IMG/VR virus record: IMGVR_UViG_3300010396_000351
Span: 1 to 25,796 of that record
Reading direction: 5' to 3' (one strand)
Origin: a virus
DNA length: 25,796 bases
Both the position numbers and the translations under genes were made by a program. Of the stretch, positions 7,409 through 14,205 are shown piece after piece. Position 1 is the first letter of the stretch. Each line of letters opens with the position of its first letter. The notes under the pieces were generated by a model, which searched no databases, was not told the DNA's origin, and saw only the letters and a program-made list of their open reading frames with translations.

Positions 7409-7442
7409 AATATGAATTGATGAAATATGATGATATTGCCAA
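6954..7442 (-). CDS. Hypothetical coiled-coil protein (162 aa), antiparallel to the holin gene
   Basis: The start is TTG 7442, preceded by AAGGAGA with 8 bases between GGAG and the codon. It begins 13 bases after the preceding gene's stop. The N-terminal 100 residues look like a real helical, coiled-coil protein (SLLRDLTSQIAALSKSLYLD; ELEDVQTEISNLVEEA; SSLRKDANQLETVLQSEKLL). The C-terminal third is Pro/Ala/Val-rich (PVAPPAPPAAVAG), as expected opposite Gln/Ala-rich holin codons. No signal or TM segment is evident, so it is not an obvious spanin. It occupies the same DNA as the holin in the same relative antiparallel phase as the endolysin pair. It is supported by SD and operon spacing, and opposed by the possibility of a shadow frame. 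Confidence 0.5.
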   Translation of the reverse strand: MAISSYFINSYSKVDHSTSQSSSLLRDLTSQIAALSKSLYLDLKELEDVQTEISNLVEEARGIGSTIQSRISSLRKDANQLETVLQSEKLLQPYLSGIPPRMSVVEPVAPPAPPAAVAGVGQAVPAPVPPDPGLVAQANLELAEANPEVSQLSQLTVPFLDL

Positions 7443-7454
7443 AATAGGTTCTCC

Positions 7455-7652
7455 TTACTTCTTCTTGCCGTTCCAAATCTGATTGACTCTCTCGCTCATG
7501 CGAGACCTGGGCTCTGGTGGTAAAAACTCCAGAGCCCATTTTTTTGCAGCATCAGGTCCTTGAGTCTTGTACAGATGGATGTACCTAAGAGCCCATTTCT
7601 CAACTAGCTTAGGGTGTTCCTTGACAATCTCAGCTAGCTTAGCGACGGCCAC
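7455..7652 (-). CDS. Hypothetical small basic protein (65 aa)
   Basis: I place the start at GTG 7652 because GGAGG lies 5 bases upstream and the codon overlaps the exonuclease stop (7639), a typical coupled arrangement. The frame is open further upstream to an ATG at 7874, but that ATG has no SD and would lie deep inside the exonuclease gene. The product is helical and basic: VAVAKLAEIVKEHPKLVEKW, a middle with YIHLYKTQGPDAAKKWALEF, and a KKK terminus. It is unrecognised. It is probably part of the same leftward operon, 13 bases before the next gene. Confidence 0.65.
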   Translation of the reverse strand: MAVAKLAEIVKEHPKLVEKWALRYIHLYKTQGPDAAKKWALEFLPPEPRSRMSERVNQIWNGKKK

Positions 7653-8391
7653 TCTTACCTCCCTTCTTATGTACTCCGGTAGCGGGATCTCGGAAGGGTA
7701 TAGATCCCCATTTACCGCACTCCTGACAGCTGATCCGCTGCCGCTTGGTGGCTGGGGTGACGTAAAATCCTCGTTTCTGGACACGTTGTGAGCCGCAAGC
7801 AGTGCATGAGAGATCACGAGTGTTAAGCAGCCCAATATGAGGGTGAGCAGGAACCAAAGGGCGTAGTTCGACATAGTTCTTGGCCAGTATGATAGCGTCT
7901 TTATCGCAGTGTTTAGCCACGTAGTCTATCGACTTCTTGTGGCCTCCGGCAGCTTTGATCCAGACAGGCAGCTCAAGGGAAGTCTTATCTCCGTGCCCGA
8001 GTAGGTCGCTGACAACCTGCAAGCGGTTGGAGTGGAGTCGTAGTCTCCTCTTAGCTGTGTCGTATAGGTCGATATGAGGCACGTTCTCAAGATGCTCGAT
8101 CGACCTACCCCGACCCCGCCAATAAACAATCCTAGTGCTAACGAAAGGATGATCAAACCTCTTTCCGTAGTAAGTAACCCAAACGTCAGCAGTAGCAAGA
8201 TATTTAGACAAATCCCGAACGAGAGCAAAATCATTGCCAGGGTCATTTTTCCACCCCTTGTAGTCATCTATGCGGAACGCTCTGAGGACCTTGGACGGCT
8301 TACTAGCGTCCACCACTGAGGCGGTAAGGACAAAGCCTCCATTGCCATTAAGCCCGCTCGTTTCAATGTCCCAACAGTAAATTTTAGCCAT
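7639..8391 (-). CDS. DEDD-family 3'-5' exonuclease (RNase H-like) with C-terminal zinc ribbon
   Basis: This is a 250-aa predicted nuclease. The N-terminus MAKIYCWDIETSGL gives the Exo I residues D8 and E10. VTYYGKRFDHPF (72-83) supplies the Exo II Asp (D80), and the segment around H161-D165 (KHCDKDAIIL) fits Exo III. This order is typical of DnaQ/PolB-like proofreading-type exonucleases, which remove 3' nucleotides using two metal ions. The C-terminus adds a CxxC...CxxC zinc ribbon (C196, C199, C222, C225), which may bind nucleic acid. ATG 8391 has AGGAG six bases upstream. It probably takes part in replication or repair together with the 5'-3' exonuclease and endonuclease upstream. The polymerase has its own exonuclease domain, so this is a separate activity. 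Confidence 0.82.
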   Translation of the reverse strand: MAKIYCWDIETSGLNGNGGFVLTASVVDASKPSKVLRAFRIDDYKGWKNDPGNDFALVRDLSKYLATADVWVTYYGKRFDHPFVSTRIVYWRGRGRSIEHLENVPHIDLYDTAKRRLRLHSNRLQVVSDLLGHGDKTSLELPVWIKAAGGHKKSIDYVAKHCDKDAIILAKNYVELRPLVPAHPHIGLLNTRDLSCTACGSQRVQKRGFYVTPATKRQRISCQECGKWGSIPFRDPATGVHKKGGKSGRR

Positions 8392-8406
8392 CCATAGCTC
8401 CTATTA

Positions 8407-8556
8407 TTATTCATGGAGAATCTCCAAGGCTGATTCGATTTGGTCCAGTACGTCTGTAACATACCAATCCTTGGTTCTAACAAGTTCTTCTAACTCCTCT
8501 TGACAAGCTTTAAGGGTCTCGACGAGAAACCTCCGTTCCAGTTCTGTTATTTTCAT
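8407..8556 (-). CDS. Hypothetical small acidic helical protein (49 aa)
   Basis: A short ORF runs from ATG 8556 to TAA 8407. It starts MKITELERRFLVETLKACQE and continues as a charged helix (ELEELVRTKDWYVTDVLDQI), ending LEILHE. GAGGA immediately upstream serves as SD with tight spacing. It overlaps the end of the DUF6378 gene by 47 bases and ends 15 bases before the exonuclease start, filling what would otherwise be a gap. Composition and spacing suggest a real gene; no family is recognised. Confidence 0.6.
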   Translation of the reverse strand: MKITELERRFLVETLKACQEELEELVRTKDWYVTDVLDQIESALEILHE

Positions 8557-8824
8557 CTTCCTCAATCCTTTGAGTCACTAAGTGCACGTATCCCTCAATA
8601 TCATGCCAAGAATCGTGATGGTTGTGGTCACCGTTCAGGATTCGACCTATCTTGTGCGCCACCATCTCTAGACACTCCGTCTGATCAGGAGGTAGTCTGT
8701 TCCAGTTAGGAGAATCCCTCATGGCAGTCTTTAAGTTCTGTACTATCCTCGCGTGATCTATGAACGCACCGTACTTAGATCCTCGGGCCTTCAAAGTCGT
8801 CCTTATGTCTGTGGAATTATCCAT
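8510..8824 (-). CDS. DUF6378-like phage protein (104 aa)
   Basis: The product matches the common phage protein pattern I know as DUF6378. It has 'RTTLKARGSKYGAFIDHARI' near the N-terminus, then an 'MRDSPNWNRLPPDQTECLEM' segment, 'HKIGRILNGD' and 'HDSWHDIEGYVHL'. The family is small and alpha-helical with conserved His/Asp and is often found in replication or nucleotide-metabolism neighbourhoods; its function is unknown to me. I start it at ATG 8824, where family similarity begins, rather than at 8875; only weak purine-rich sequence precedes it. It overlaps the endonuclease I gene by 22 bases. Confidence 0.8.
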   Translation of the reverse strand: MDNSTDIRTTLKARGSKYGAFIDHARIVQNLKTAMRDSPNWNRLPPDQTECLEMVAHKIGRILNGDHNHHDSWHDIEGYVHLVTQRIEEDENNRTGTEVSRRDP

Positions 8825-9348
8825 TCTTCTGGTACCTCTTCTCCTACGTAGTACTTCAGTCCTAGTTTCGTGCACCAGTCCGAGTACCTCGCTTTATGTT
8901 TCTTAGTTATCCAATTGTCCCTTTGAAAGAGAAACCTCAGGTCAATTCCAGGATACGCTTTGAGAAAATCTTCCATTCTCGATCGAATTTCTCCCGTGAG
9001 CTTTCCTTTAATTTCGACCCAAAACCCTCCCACCTCAAGATCAGGCGTGTATTCCCTTTCGACGCTAACGTCCTTACTTCCACATGCTCCACAGAGTCCG
9101 CGATGTACACGTCTGGGGAACTTGAAGGTTTTTGTCTCGTAGCCATACGGAATACCTCTCTTCTCTAAGTCTGCGATTACTCGATCCTCTAATCCAGATC
9201 GGTGGTCCCTAGTCCGTCGCAAGTGGGGCAGATGTCTGCGAGTCTTCCGCTTGCGATTCCGAGACAGTCGGGGCATATACCGACTCTTTTGTGCCGAGGC
9301 TCCTTTCTCTTGGGACTGGTCTTGGCTTCCTTGCTTCTTTTTGGCCAT
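8803..9348 (-). CDS. Endonuclease I-like Holliday-junction resolvase (T7 gp3 type)
   Basis: The core from residue about 51 onward follows T7 endonuclease I. SGLEDRVIADLEKRGI gives catalytic E54, REYTPDLEV gives D103, and FWVEIKGK gives E112 and K114; then RFLFQRDNWI, a 'YSDWC...G' segment and the C-terminal VPEEWI. This is the PD-(D/E)XK nuclease fold that cuts branched DNA such as Holliday junctions during packaging and recombination. A small CGACG knuckle (86-90) between the first and second catalytic motifs is an insertion relative to T7. The first 50 residues are Arg/Lys-rich and the start is uncertain: ATG 9348 has a poor SD, and ATG 9276 or the TTG near 9220 are alternatives. Its 5' part shares DNA with two other reading frames. 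Confidence 0.82.
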   Translation of the reverse strand: MAKKKQGSQDQSQEKGASAQKSRYMPRLSRNRKRKTRRHLPHLRRTRDHRSGLEDRVIADLEKRGIPYGYETKTFKFPRRVHRGLCGACGSKDVSVEREYTPDLEVGGFWVEIKGKLTGEIRSRMEDFLKAYPGIDLRFLFQRDNWITKKHKARYSDWCTKLGLKYYVGEEVPEEWIIPQT

Positions 9349-9380
9349 CCTTGCTCTCTCTGTTTATTGTAGGCGACCAT
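9189..9380 (-). CDS. Small zinc-finger protein (63 aa), overlapping two neighbours
   Basis: This ORF is basic at the N-terminus and ends with a DnaJ-like double knuckle: CPDCLGIASGRLADICPTCD, then GLGTTDLD. The paired CxxC spaced by 12 residues strongly suggests a bound zinc ion. Start ATG 9380 lacks an SD, and the whole ORF lies inside the 3' end of the exonuclease frame and the 5' end of the endonuclease I frame. The conserved look of the zinc knuckle makes chance unlikely, but the gene is only moderately supported. Confidence 0.45.
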   Translation of the reverse strand: MVAYNKQREQGWPKRSKEAKTSPKRKEPRHKRVGICPDCLGIASGRLADICPTCDGLGTTDLD

Positions 9381-10225
9381 AACGGTTCATTCTGTTTGTG
9401 TTTCAACCTCGTAAGACGAGCTGTCTCTAGTGCGACCTCTTCTGGGTCTCTGTCTTTGTAGGGACAACCTTCTAGTTTCTGAGATTCCTTATACTTCTTG
9501 ACTATCCTAGGCCATACCTCCTCGTCGTTAAGACCCTTACAGGTCGTGACAAAGTACTTAGCCTTTGAGTACCCGAACTTCCAGCATCCCGGCACATTGT
9601 CGGCCGAGTCACCAGAAAGTACTTGGCACCAGAACCATATCCTGGCTTCATCCTCCGTTACTGTTATAGTATCTTCCCATTCCAAGTTGTAGTGGGTGCC
9701 AGGGATCTGCACAAGGTCTTTATCATTCCCGATGATGACCACCTCTTTCCCTTGATTGTGCATCTCCCTAGCGGTCCAACTAATCCTATCGTCAGCCTCC
9801 TCACTTACAGCAACCATCGCACCCAGGGTATTAACGCAATACTCTCTGAGATCAGGATAGTAGACAGGCCTCTTATGCGTGTCCCTGTTGCCTTTGTACT
9901 TACGTATCGTGGCAATGGAATCCCTGAAAGTACCGCCAGTCGGGCTGAGATAAATGAACGGTGAAGTATCACCTGACCCTCCCGCGCCTTTAATGGCTTT
10001 TTGAAGAAGAGCGTTGAGCGTTCCTATAGCTTGATCAAGAGAGCCGACCTCCCGTCGGCTCCATATCCAGCCTCCACCACTTTCTACGGCGGCGTCGGCT
10101 TGGGCTTTGGTATCACAATGAGTGAGCCTAAGTCCTTGATGTTCCACAAGATATTTAGTTTTCTCGACGGAGAACCCTGCTCTGTAGACGAAACTATCTC
10201 CATCAATCAGTACGTACTTAGCCAT
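9209..10225 (-). CDS. 5'-3' exonuclease (T7 gp6 / FEN family)
   Basis: The 338-aa protein has the FEN-type metal-binding motifs in order: YVLIDGDSFVYRA (D8, D10), IRKYKGNRDTHKRP (107-120), EEADDRI (142-148), IIGNDKDLVQIPG (164-176, D168 and D170) and LSGDSADNVPG (203-213), followed by a helix-hairpin-helix-like region. This family removes 5' nucleotides and RNA primers and can degrade host DNA. Family similarity ends near NEPLWSP (about residue 285). The last 50 residues are low-complexity, Lys/Arg/Ser-rich, and are shared with two other frames. ATG 10225 overlaps the previous gene by 8 bases; the upstream sequence offers only a weak SD, consistent with translational coupling. Confidence 0.88.
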   Translation of the reverse strand: MAKYVLIDGDSFVYRAGFSVEKTKYLVEHQGLRLTHCDTKAQADAAVESGGGWIWSRREVGSLDQAIGTLNALLQKAIKGAGGSGDTSPFIYLSPTGGTFRDSIATIRKYKGNRDTHKRPVYYPDLREYCVNTLGAMVAVSEEADDRISWTAREMHNQGKEVVIIGNDKDLVQIPGTHYNLEWEDTITVTEDEARIWFWCQVLSGDSADNVPGCWKFGYSKAKYFVTTCKGLNDEEVWPRIVKKYKESQKLEGCPYKDRDPEEVALETARLTRLKHKQNEPLWSPTINRESKDGQKEARKPRPVPRERSLGTKESVYAPTVSESQAEDSQTSAPLATD

Positions 10226-10460
10226 TCAAGAAGTCCGGCAAAGCGGCTGGACTAGTCTCGTCCCCTGGGGGATTCGAGATCCATTGCTCCAGCATTTCCA
10301 AGAACTTCTTAGCGTTGGCTAAGATAGACGTAGACATTTCTACTACTCGGTACCTCCGATTAATAATCGCGTAACAAGTAGTGTCTACTCCTGGGACATC
10401 AGCGACCACCAGAGCGTAGTGCTCAGTTTCCGAAACTGTCTCGTATACCTTAAGATCCAC
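10218..10460 (-). CDS. Hypothetical protein (80 aa)
   Basis: The product has an N-terminal beta-rich part (LKVYETVSETEHYALVVADV, then TTCYAIINRRYRVVEM) and a C-terminal helix (ILANAKKFLEMLEQWI), ending acidic. I start it at GTG 10460, 9 bases after GGAGG and overlapping the stop of the upstream SSB-like gene, instead of at the earlier ATG at 10502. The compact alpha/beta pattern suggests a small regulatory or accessory replication protein. I do not recognise the family. It sits between the SSB-like protein and the 5'-3' exonuclease in a tightly coupled run. Confidence 0.65.
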   Translation of the reverse strand: MDLKVYETVSETEHYALVVADVPGVDTTCYAIINRRYRVVEMSTSILANAKKFLEMLEQWISNPPGDETSPAALPDFLNG

Positions 10461-10986
10461 TATTAGCAACCTCCATGTTTGAACACTTAGCGAAGAAGTC
10501 ATTGGTAAGATCGTCTATCTTACCGATAACCACCGCGACGTTATCGCCGTCCTTGGCTAATTTGAGCAGCTTCTCACGTAGCAGAACATCTACTACAGTA
10601 ATAGCTGCGTTCCTAGCGGACTGATACTGAATGCGAAGATCGTTCGCCTTATAGTAGTCGTCCTTAGCTAGATCCCGTAACTCCTTGTTCTTCCAATAAT
10701 CATCCTTGGAAAGACCCCCGGAGTTGACTCGATATTCAGCAGTACGCACCTCAGGAACATCGCTAGAGGTACTAAGATCAATGCTCCGGATACTAGCAAG
10801 ATCGACATTTGCGAACCCGTCCTTCTCTTCGTACTCGAACTCAATGAGGTCGTCTTTGGATATAGCCGGCTCGGCGGTGCCGCACCGGAACCACAGATCC
10901 TGATTCTTCAGTCGGAACGAATACAGTTTCTGCCCCTTGTACGTCGTTCCTCCTAGGTAAGTAACATATCCCTTTGTTTTCGTCAT
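10450..10986 (-). CDS. Putative single-stranded-DNA-binding/accessory replication protein (178 aa)
   Basis: The N-terminal half reads like a small beta-barrel (KGYVTYLGGTTYKGQKLYSF, LKNQDLWFRCGT, then an acidic LIEFEYEEKDG). The C-terminal half is a helical bundle with DDYWKNKELRDLAKDDYYKA and YQSARNAAITVVDVLL. That two-part arrangement, and its location between the polymerase and the 5'-3' exonuclease, matches phage proteins annotated as OB-fold SSB-like. I do not see an unmistakable SSB signature, so the assignment is tentative. ATG 10986 has GGAAG 6 bases upstream. The gene overlaps the zinc-ribbon ORF upstream and the 80-aa gene downstream. Confidence 0.6.
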   Translation of the reverse strand: MTKTKGYVTYLGGTTYKGQKLYSFRLKNQDLWFRCGTAEPAISKDDLIEFEYEEKDGFANVDLASIRSIDLSTSSDVPEVRTAEYRVNSGGLSKDDYWKNKELRDLAKDDYYKANDLRIQYQSARNAAITVVDVLLREKLLKLAKDGDNVAVVIGKIDDLTNDFFAKCSNMEVANSGS

Positions 10987-11125
10987 TCTTTTCTTCCTTT
11001 AGTCTAGCTGCCATGAACTCGCATATTGGGCAAGTGCTGTTTTCCTTTAAAGCCTCCCTGTAGCACTTCTTGCACTTCTTCCTAGGTTCGTACCTAGGCG
11101 TAAGCTCACTAGGTTCTACTGCCAT
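10841..11125 (-). CDS. Small zinc-ribbon protein (94 aa), long 3' overlap with the SSB-like gene
   Basis: From ATG 11125 the protein begins MAVEPSELTPRYEPRKK and then shows a clear CKKC...CPIC zinc ribbon (two CxxC pairs about 14 residues apart). The remainder is Lys/Glu-rich, then an Arg-rich tail that lies in the coding region of the SSB-like gene and may only be shadow. The start is 11 bases after the polymerase stop; an upstream ATG (11194) inside the polymerase gene is less likely. SD support is weak. Zinc-ribbon miniproteins of this kind often bind nucleic acids; nothing more specific can be said. Confidence 0.5.
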   Translation of the reverse strand: MAVEPSELTPRYEPRKKCKKCYREALKENSTCPICEFMAARLKEEKNDENKGICYLPRRNDVQGAETVFVPTEESGSVVPVRHRRAGYIQRRPH

Positions 11126-11135
11126 AGCCCGTTCT

Positions 11136-12995
11136 TTATAGCCGGATACTTGTGGCAGTGTCGGAAGTGAACTTGAATCTTTTATCGTTTTCATATTTCT
11201 TTTCAGATCCTTCCCCCCAAAAACTCGAACCAGATTTAAAACCGAGGCCGAAAGGAGTAACAGCATTATACCCATATAGACGATCAAGACAGTCATATAT
11301 TTCTTCTGTGTAACAGTATACCATCAACTCCTCTATTTTGTCAAGCTCCTCTCGACAAGCTTCGAGAACTCCTGAATCGTGAATAGTATTGCATATGAAA
11401 CTGTCCATACTACCCATATGATGCCAAAGTAGAAGCAGGCTAAGCTGAGAAATATCAGCAGTAGCAAAAGATGAAATAGGGTAATTAAAGATAGCTGGAG
11501 TGTTCGTAATGTAGCCACTGCTGGTTATCTCCGTGTCCGGCCAATAGAACACAAGTCCGGATGAGATTTTAAGAGACTTAGTTTCCAGTACTCTGTAGAC
11601 CCATCCCATTTGCATGTCATACATAACTCTATAGCGGTTTCTGAAAGCTTCGTAATAATCCCGAAGCTTCTTAGGACCGGATCTGCCCCCGTACATAGGC
11701 TTGAAAGTATGGGGTTTAGAGTCAGTCCTACTGAAGCCTGTAACGTGCGAGGTGAGAGAGTGGACGTCAGCTCTCGCCAGAATATCTGCGAGTCCAACCA
11801 TGTCTCTACTGAGGTCAATTCCAGTTCGAAACTCAAGTTGCGGGCAGTCTCCTTCAGCCACCACCCAAGTTCCATTGCTAGCCCTAAAGAGAGTCTTGAA
11901 ATCTCTCGGGAAGTTCTGGAAGTTAAATCCCCACTTAAGGCCAGTCGACGATAGCCGGTGGTTTCCTGCGACGCACTGGTTAAACTGGGCAAATACGTGT
12001 CCACCGTCTTCTTCGCAAGCTCCGACTAGGTTTTTAAGGATTGAGACCCTCTTCTTTAGGGGGGATAGCTGCCCGTATAGTTTTTTGAATTTAGCTTGAG
12101 CTTCTGTTGTGGCGACAAGCTTTCCAAGTACTTCGTCCGCCGTAGAGGGCTTACCTGTAGCAGTTCTCTCAGGTTGGCCCCTGTAATCTCGAACTTCAAA
12201 GAACCCAAGCTTCTCATATACGAGCTCCCGCACCTGCTTAGAAGAGCGAAAATTAATTCCTCCGAAAGCTTCACCAAGCTCACCCTCAAGTCTGTCGTAC
12301 TCAGTATTTGTAGACTTATATCGACTATATATTCTTTCTTCGTCGAGCTGCATTCCTCTAGCTTCGATGTCGGCAAGCATCGGTGATTGCAGGCATCGTC
12401 CGTAAAAGACTCTCTGAAGGCCGCTTCTAAAAATTTCCCCTCTTTGTTGAAGAAAGAGACTTTCTGTTCTTCGAACGTCACAAATGCAATACTCTCGAAG
12501 CTCGCGTTGAGGAATGCTGCTTGGGCATACTCCATTGTCAATAAGTGCCGACACATAGCGCAGCTTACCTGGAATTTTGTACCTTTGTAACGTAGCGTCA
12601 AGGGAAAGCCCTCCGTCAAATTTGCGGTTACCGGCGAGCACGAACTCGCCGATCATAGGATCGTAGACTATTAGTTTCCTAAGATCCACCCCAGCTCTGA
12701 GGAGCCACCCGAGTTCGAACTTTGCGTTGTAAGCAACCAGAAAAGAAGATCTTGCAATAGCCTCGTAAAGTTCGTTTTGTTCGTATTCATTTCCAAATTT
12801 ATGTAATATGGACGACGAATACCCTGTGTGTAACGGATGTTCGTTTCCGATACTCCAAGCAGCGAGCACCACGTTATTGCCGGGATTAAGTGGGCGTCCG
12901 TGGTCCAGATTTGTAGTCTCAAAGTCGAGGACGACATAATCGTTCCTCCAGTATACGTCAGGATTTAGGTCTAGAGGGTGGGGCTTCCTTGCCAA
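11136..12995 (-). CDS. DNA polymerase, family A, with 3'-5' exonuclease domain
   Basis: This is a 619-aa replicative polymerase. The exonuclease domain shows VVLDFETTNL (D24, E26), AYNAKFELGW, where Exo II has E94 in place of the usual Asp, and YCICD (D173). The polymerase domain has RLSS...FNFQNFPR (347-364), motif A AEGDCPQLEFR (D383), motif B R423-K427-F431-Y435-GG and motif C TIHDSG (H539, D540). Motif A DCPQLEFR and motif C HDS differ from the usual DYSQIELR and HDE. The start is TTG 12995: AGGAGG lies 9 bases upstream, inside the end of the helicase gene, whose stop is 2 bases away. It follows primase and helicase in one transcription unit, so it is the core replicase of the phage. Confidence 0.93.
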   Translation of the reverse strand: MARKPHPLDLNPDVYWRNDYVVLDFETTNLDHGRPLNPGNNVVLAAWSIGNEHPLHTGYSSSILHKFGNEYEQNELYEAIARSSFLVAYNAKFELGWLLRAGVDLRKLIVYDPMIGEFVLAGNRKFDGGLSLDATLQRYKIPGKLRYVSALIDNGVCPSSIPQRELREYCICDVRRTESLFLQQRGEIFRSGLQRVFYGRCLQSPMLADIEARGMQLDEERIYSRYKSTNTEYDRLEGELGEAFGGINFRSSKQVRELVYEKLGFFEVRDYRGQPERTATGKPSTADEVLGKLVATTEAQAKFKKLYGQLSPLKKRVSILKNLVGACEEDGGHVFAQFNQCVAGNHRLSSTGLKWGFNFQNFPRDFKTLFRASNGTWVVAEGDCPQLEFRTGIDLSRDMVGLADILARADVHSLTSHVTGFSRTDSKPHTFKPMYGGRSGPKKLRDYYEAFRNRYRVMYDMQMGWVYRVLETKSLKISSGLVFYWPDTEITSSGYITNTPAIFNYPISSFATADISQLSLLLLWHHMGSMDSFICNTIHDSGVLEACREELDKIEELMVYCYTEEIYDCLDRLYGYNAVTPFGLGFKSGSSFWGEGSEKKYENDKRFKFTSDTATSIRL

Positions 12996-12996
12996 A

Positions 12997-14205
12997 TTAA
13001 GCTACCTCCTCGACTAGGCCGATTCTCGGATCGACCCTGATTTGGAACGAGTCGTGGATACCCCCGAGCTTGTTCTTCGAGACGTTGATCGTCCGAAAAT
13101 TATATCTCTTGTCTTCATTTGAAGCTCCGATCCCCACAGCCAGGTCAATGGCTCCAGGAATCCCGGTTTTTGAAAAGTCAATGTCACTGAGTTCGAGGTG
13201 AGATCGGCCTTCAGCCGAATCCCCTGCTTGGGTAACTGAGACAACCAGGACTCCAAGACTTTTGGCGAGATTCCTGGCACCGATGGCAGCTTTTTCGAGG
13301 GCAACGACACGGTTATCATCTCCTACGTTAAGGTTACGAAGCTGGTCTAGAACTACGACCTGAGGTTGGTACTTATCACATAGTCGCACAATTTCCGGGT
13401 ATGACCCCGGCGATAGTGGGGCTCCAATAAAGAAGTCGTAGTTTCGAGATTTTGCCAAGTCAAGGCTTTCGCGTGGAGAGCGCCTAATCTCCTCCTTAGT
13501 TCGTCTTGTGAGGCCCCCCACAAAGCGAAGAACCAAGTCAGGCATTGGGTCCTCGTTGCCAATGTAAAGGCAAGTTCTCTCTCGCTCAACGAACGAGCGT
13601 ACCATGTTAAGCGTGATGAGGGTCTTTCCAATTTCAGGTCTAGCAAATACAAGGACGTGATGTCCTGGTCTCGCGCCTCCTTCGCACATCTTATCAAGCG
13701 TTGGTAGTCCCAGGGAAATTGTGGAGGAATCAAAGTGTCGCTCAAGTAACTCCTCGAGCCCAACTCCACGATATACGTCATTGCCGTCAACCCTATCATC
13801 TGGTACTCCTAGCTCTTGATATACCTTGAGCAGTTCATCGACTTCACTGCCCTCTTGGCGATTTGCGAGTAAGCCAGCGATCTTATCACCGACTCTAAAT
13901 CTACGCTGTCGTCGAAGATCGCTGACAAGGTTGGGTACAGATATGGTCCCGTCAAGTCCAGATACGAAACCCTGAATGATTCCAGCAGTCTTAGGGCTGA
14001 GGACCTTCTCTGTGCAGCGGTTAGCAATAATCTCCTTGTTACAAGATCCTGCAGCCGGGTCTTGAGTGTAGTAATCCTCGATACTTTTCGCGACGACAGT
14101 GCCAATCGAGGAGAAGGCGGAGTCGTAACTGGAACCGATAGCCTCTCGTACCAGCTCATACGACCCCCTGCTTCCTATCATCGCCGATAAAATCTCTCTT
14201 TCCAT
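12997..14205 (-). CDS. Replicative DNA helicase, DnaB-type (RecA fold)
   Basis: The 402-aa protein begins MEREILSAMIGSRGSYELV, like the N-terminal domain of DnaB helicases. The RecA core carries Walker A ARPEIGKT (188-195, with Ala in the first position), the H1a Glu in YIGNEDP (E218), Walker B VVVLDQL (D287) and the sensor VVSVTQAGDS. It would form a ring that unwinds the fork in front of the polymerase. Unlike T7 gp4 it has no primase domain; the primase is the next gene upstream, and the two genes overlap by 50 bases. ATG 14205 is preceded by GAGAGG at good spacing. Confidence 0.9.
   Translation of the reverse strand: MEREILSAMIGSRGSYELVREAIGSSYDSAFSSIGTVVAKSIEDYYTQDPAAGSCNKEIIANRCTEKVLSPKTAGIIQGFVSGLDGTISVPNLVSDLRRQRRFRVGDKIAGLLANRQEGSEVDELLKVYQELGVPDDRVDGNDVYRGVGLEELLERHFDSSTISLGLPTLDKMCEGGARPGHHVLVFARPEIGKTLITLNMVRSFVERERTCLYIGNEDPMPDLVLRFVGGLTRRTKEEIRRSPRESLDLAKSRNYDFFIGAPLSPGSYPEIVRLCDKYQPQVVVLDQLRNLNVGDDNRVVALEKAAIGARNLAKSLGVLVVSVTQAGDSAEGRSHLELSDIDFSKTGIPGAIDLAVGIGASNEDKRYNFRTINVSKNKLGGIHDSFQIRVDPRIGLVEEVA

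Noticed and set aside
7455-7874. Long form of the 65-aa gene starting at ATG 7874 with a hydrophobic N-terminus
   Set aside because: The N-terminal part lies inside the exonuclease coding region and has no SD; GTG 7652 has a strong SD and couples to the exonuclease stop.
11194-11296. TM-like extension of the zinc-ribbon ORF
   Set aside because: It lies fully in the polymerase C-terminus; the likely start is the ATG after the polymerase stop.
11333-11518. Hydrophobic 61-aa ORF inside the polymerase gene (- strand)
   Set aside because: It is a shadow of conserved polymerase sequence just before and around motif C; no SD.
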